Assembly (NCBI GenBank): GCA_030159075.1
Contig: BROG01000004.1
Location: 3,890,001 to 3,954,000, forward strand
Direction of reading: 5' to 3'
DNA length: 64,000 nt
DNA from: Atrina japonica
Lineage: Eukaryota; Mollusca; Bivalvia; Pterioida; Pinnidae
Shown here: piece after piece, positions 60,973 through 64,000 of the stretch
How positions within the stretch are numbered: the stretch's first letter is position 1
How the letters are laid out: each line of letters opens with the position of its first letter
Program-made: the position numbers and the translations under genes
The notes under the pieces: model-generated
Seen by the model: only the letters and a program-made list of their open reading frames with translations
Databases searched by the model: none
What the model was told of the DNA's origin: nothing

Positions 60973-62290
60973 GTTTCCAACTAAAATTTGTCAGTTTTAT
61001 GTCCGGAAGAATTAATATTCGGTAAGGAAGCATATTACACACCTGACAAGGTTACTTTATTGAACACTTGAAATCATCACTCAGGAAGTTTTATGGTGAT
61101 ACGGGGGATCTTGTTAAACAATATGAAATGCCCCTCTCAGGAATGCTGGACAGTATTCTGGAACATGACCATATACAGTGACTCCCTTTCGCCTACCATA
61201 CCTACAACTAACTGATGACATTTTCACCTAACCCGAGAGGTTTCCATGGAGCATTTAAACAGGTGTGGCATGCTGGCAGAGGACACCTATCCTGTTTAGG
61301 ACCATTTGTATATCTGATTTGTCATGTTCTAATGGACTTCGAGTTTCGATTATCCATTGGTACTTCTTCCTTTTTACTTTTTGTCAGTCTGCAAGTTTGC
61401 AACATTTTTGTATCCATCAAATTACCTGTCACTTTCACTCCTCAAATTTTAATCAAATTTGTTGCAATACTCTATATCACCGAGATCTAATGAGTAGACA
61501 ATCATGGCCAATTTCATGCAAAATAGACCAGACTTATTGAGGTTTAAAATCTGTATGAATGACTTAACATTCAGGAGTATGATTTCTCTCAGAAACAACT
61601 TGTTCCAGCAATAACTCCATTTATAAACCAGTATTTGGAATGATCTTGTAACCAATAAGATATTCATAATTTTCCCGTTTGTGTAGTTGTTATATTAGTG
61701 TAGTTAGGACTCCATCTTTGTTTATAAATGTATGAACTGGAGCACATTCTGGCTATAGGAGATTAAAGCTTCAACATGAGATATTTTTATACAATATCAA
61801 CATAGCTTTTGTTTGTGTTAGTTCCGTTGTTTATTTTAAAACATTTCTATGAGATAGGTGTTAATAAATAGTAAAATGATACTACATGTATATAATACTT
61901 GGTGTTCACAGACCTTGAAAAGTGATTGAATATAGAATTAGTCCTTGAAAATTGCTTTTAAAAAATGGTAACCTTGAAAAGTGCTTGAATATAGAGTTAG
62001 TCCTTGAAAAGTGCTAAAGAAACAATTATACCCTTTAGTAATGCTTACATACAATAATAAATGCTTGATTTTTTCGTCAGAGTGCTTGAATTCTATTTAT
62101 ATACGGTATGTTGTTTCATCACTGAAAAAGATAACTCTTGAAAAAATTAAAAATAGATTTAGACCTAGGATGTTCCATTTATGTAAAGCTTTTCTGTGAA
62201 GCTGTACTGCTGGAACTCTTTACTGATTAGTTGAAGTTTTAAGTGGTATTTTGAGGATTGCCAATTTCAAGATAACAAGATTTCACTGTA
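60973..62290. other. Non-coding stretch ending in a MITE-like terminus
   Basis: Two overlapping ORFs at 61215-61540 show no domain. Near 61915-62005 ccttgaaaagtg(c/a)ttgaatat repeats two or three times. tttcaagataacaagatttc then actgta (62265-62290) matches the MITE-6 right end and directly precedes the 91-bp array. Confidence 0.5.
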
Positions 62291-63432
62291 CCTGTATATA
62301 ACACTTAGTAAAGTGACAATACTTGTATGACACCAACAGACAAAAATGTTGTTGTAGCAGACGTCATTTCACTGTACCGTACCTGTATATAACACATGGT
62401 AAAGTGACACTACTTGTATAACACTAACAGACAAAAATGTTGATGTCGCACACATCATTTCACTTTATTTGTATATAACACAGGTAAAGTGACACTACTT
62501 GTATGACACCAACAGACAAAATGTTGATAACGCACACATCATTTCACTGTACCTGTATATAACACATAGTAAATTGACACTACTTGTATAACACTAACAG
62601 ACAAAAATGTTGTTGTAGCAGACGTCATTTCACTGTACCGTACCTGTATATAACACATGGTAAAGTGACACTACTTGTATAACACCAACAGACAAAATGT
62701 TGATGTCACACATCATTTCACTGTACCTGTATATAAAACACAGGTAAAGTGACACTACTTGTATAACACTAACAGACAAAAATGTTGATGTCGCACACAT
62801 CATTTCACTGTACCTGTATATAAAACACAGGTAAATTGACACTACTTGTATAACACTAACAGACAAAAATGTTGTTGTAGCAGATGTCATTTCACTGTAC
62901 CGTACCTGTATATAACACATGGTAAAGTGACACTACTTGTATAACACCAACAGACAAAAATGTTGTTGTAGCAGACGTCATTTCACTGTACCGTACCTGT
63001 ATATAACACATGGTAAAGTGACACTACTTGTATAACACCAACAGACAAAATGTTGATGTCACACATCATTTCACTGTACCTGTATATAAAACACAGGTAA
63101 AGTGACACTACTTGTATAACACTAACAGACAAAAATGTTGATGTCGCACACATCATTTCACTGTACCATACCTGTATATAACACATGGTAAATTGACACT
63201 ATTTGTATAACACCAACAGACAAAAATGTTTATGTCGCACACATCATTTCACTGTACCGTACCTGTATATAACACATGGTAAAGTGACACTACTTGTATA
63301 ACACCAACAGACAAAAATGTTGATGTTGCACACATCATTTCACTGTACCTGTATTATATAACACATGGTAAAGTGTCAATACTTTTATAACACCAACAGA
63401 CAAAAATGTTGATGTAGCAGAAGTCATTTCTG
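62291..63432. repeat. 83-91-bp tandem array, 13 units, trimeric higher-order pattern
   Basis: Units begin cctgtatataacaca and end catttcactgtacc(gta). Type A has tgttgttgtagcagacgtca; type B has tgttgatgtcgcacacatca or a shortened form. The order is A-B-B, A-B-B, A, A-B-B, B, B and a decayed last unit. Minus-strand ORFs (62630-62920, 62983-63186) encode near-identical peptides only because the repeats do. Confidence 0.95.
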
Positions 63433-64000
63433 AATATAAAAAAAGAATGAAGGGCAAAACAATATTATATATTTTCCATCAAATTTGCTCCAATACACAA
63501 TTTTTGAAGTTTTGTGAATACATGTATCTCTTTTTGGTTTTGGTTACTATATAATAGAAATTTGATGAGAAAACATTTTATAATCATGTGATACTAAAAC
63601 AAAATCTAAAATAAAATTACGTTCTAAATTTGGATATCTGAGCAAGAATATATGACAAAAATTGCATTCAATGTCACAACCGATTTCAGAAGTTGGTCAA
63701 GAAATGATTCTGTAAAACAGTGCTGGTTGAGGACCACTAGCTGGCTAGGGACCAGTGGCTGGCTATAGTGTGATTTGAGCTTTAGTATGTACACAACAAT
63801 ATTTTTTTTTACTGCTGTTTGTTAAAAATGTCTGACAGCAGATGATTGATCGAAACAAATCTCACCATAGTGTGTTCTTTATACATGTAGAAGAAATCTA
63901 ATGGCTTCATACTGGTCCTTGACCAGTAGAATTCATGCTTCAAATTTTGTCTCCTCATCCATTGTTTTTCTAAACTTCGTTTGGTTAAAATAAATACACA
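63433..64000. other. Non-coding stretch, window end
   Basis: ctagctggctagggaccagt then ggctggc (63738-63764) and ctggtccttgaccag (63912-63926) give small inverted or direct repeats. No gene. Confidence 0.5.

Noticed and set aside
61215..61540. Two overlapping 91-codon ORFs, as one frameshifted gene
   Set aside because: No shared domain, no splice signals and codon composition typical of AT-rich chance ORFs.
62630..63186. Two near-identical minus ORFs, as a tandem gene family
   Set aside because: They are translations of the 83-91-bp array units and break wherever the unit length changes.

Overview
The window looks like invertebrate nuclear DNA, most likely from a marine mollusc. It is AT-rich and gene-poor and crowded with short non-autonomous repeats. 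Two tRNA-headed SINE families recur, one carrying the long conserved core and tail that I associate with bivalve and gastropod SINEs (gttgtttaac, actcaagaatctttcac, cctatgctcg). The palindrome tacatgta and its derivatives are conspicuously common. The molluscan assignment rests on remembered repeat families, not on a search.

I can support only one protein-coding gene: an apparently single-exon class A GPCR on the minus strand (14467-15447). It has all seven membrane segments and an NPxxY motif, but odd residues at three usually conserved positions. I see no other convincing exon, no rRNA or true tRNA gene, and no transposase or reverse-transcriptase ORF. Most other long ORFs are by-products of tandem repeats or of AT-rich sequence.

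Repeat families (names used only here). SINE-1: tRNA-like head plus the conserved core (3.7-4.1, 11.4, 33.1 kb). SINE-2: head like a long-variable-arm tRNA plus a tail ending attgttgagtgtggc (3.0, 8.8, 19.5, 32.8, 47.1, 60.1 kb). MITE-1: termini accatattcgacccaataa (0.8, 58.5 kb; a relative at 49.3 kb). MITE-2 to MITE-6: TA-flanked elements whose ends all begin cagtgg, cagtaa, cagtca or a close variant (6.7, 11.8, 16.4, 16.6, 31.0, 34.9, 35.4, 35.5, 38.3, 44.8, 45.1, 51.2, 51.4, 51.7, 57.5 kb). MITE-7: about 270 bp with GC-rich ends around ggcggggcggagt (1.6, 29.8, 40.6, 50.3, 60.7 kb). MITE-8: about 90 bp with ends aactcatcacccc (6.3, 9.5, 28.4, 28.9, 47.5, 53.2, 58.0 kb). Single foldback elements lie at 8.1, 21.7, 27.9, 30.1, 36.3 and 43.6 kb.

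Tandem arrays: 36 bp (9.6 kb), 72 bp (13.5), 81 bp (17.6), 30/31 bp (31.8), 24 bp (35.9), 61 bp (42.3), 40 bp (49.8), 26 bp in a 130-bp higher-order unit (53.7) and 83-91 bp with a trimeric higher-order pattern (62.3). There are also long CT, CA, TA and TG microsatellites and four G homopolymers of 13-30 bases.

Layout: 0-14 kb repeats only; 14.4-15.5 kb GPCR; 15.5-64 kb repeats in non-coding sequence. With one gene there is no operon or pathway to reconstruct. The rest is either intergenic or intronic DNA of genes whose exons I could not recognise.
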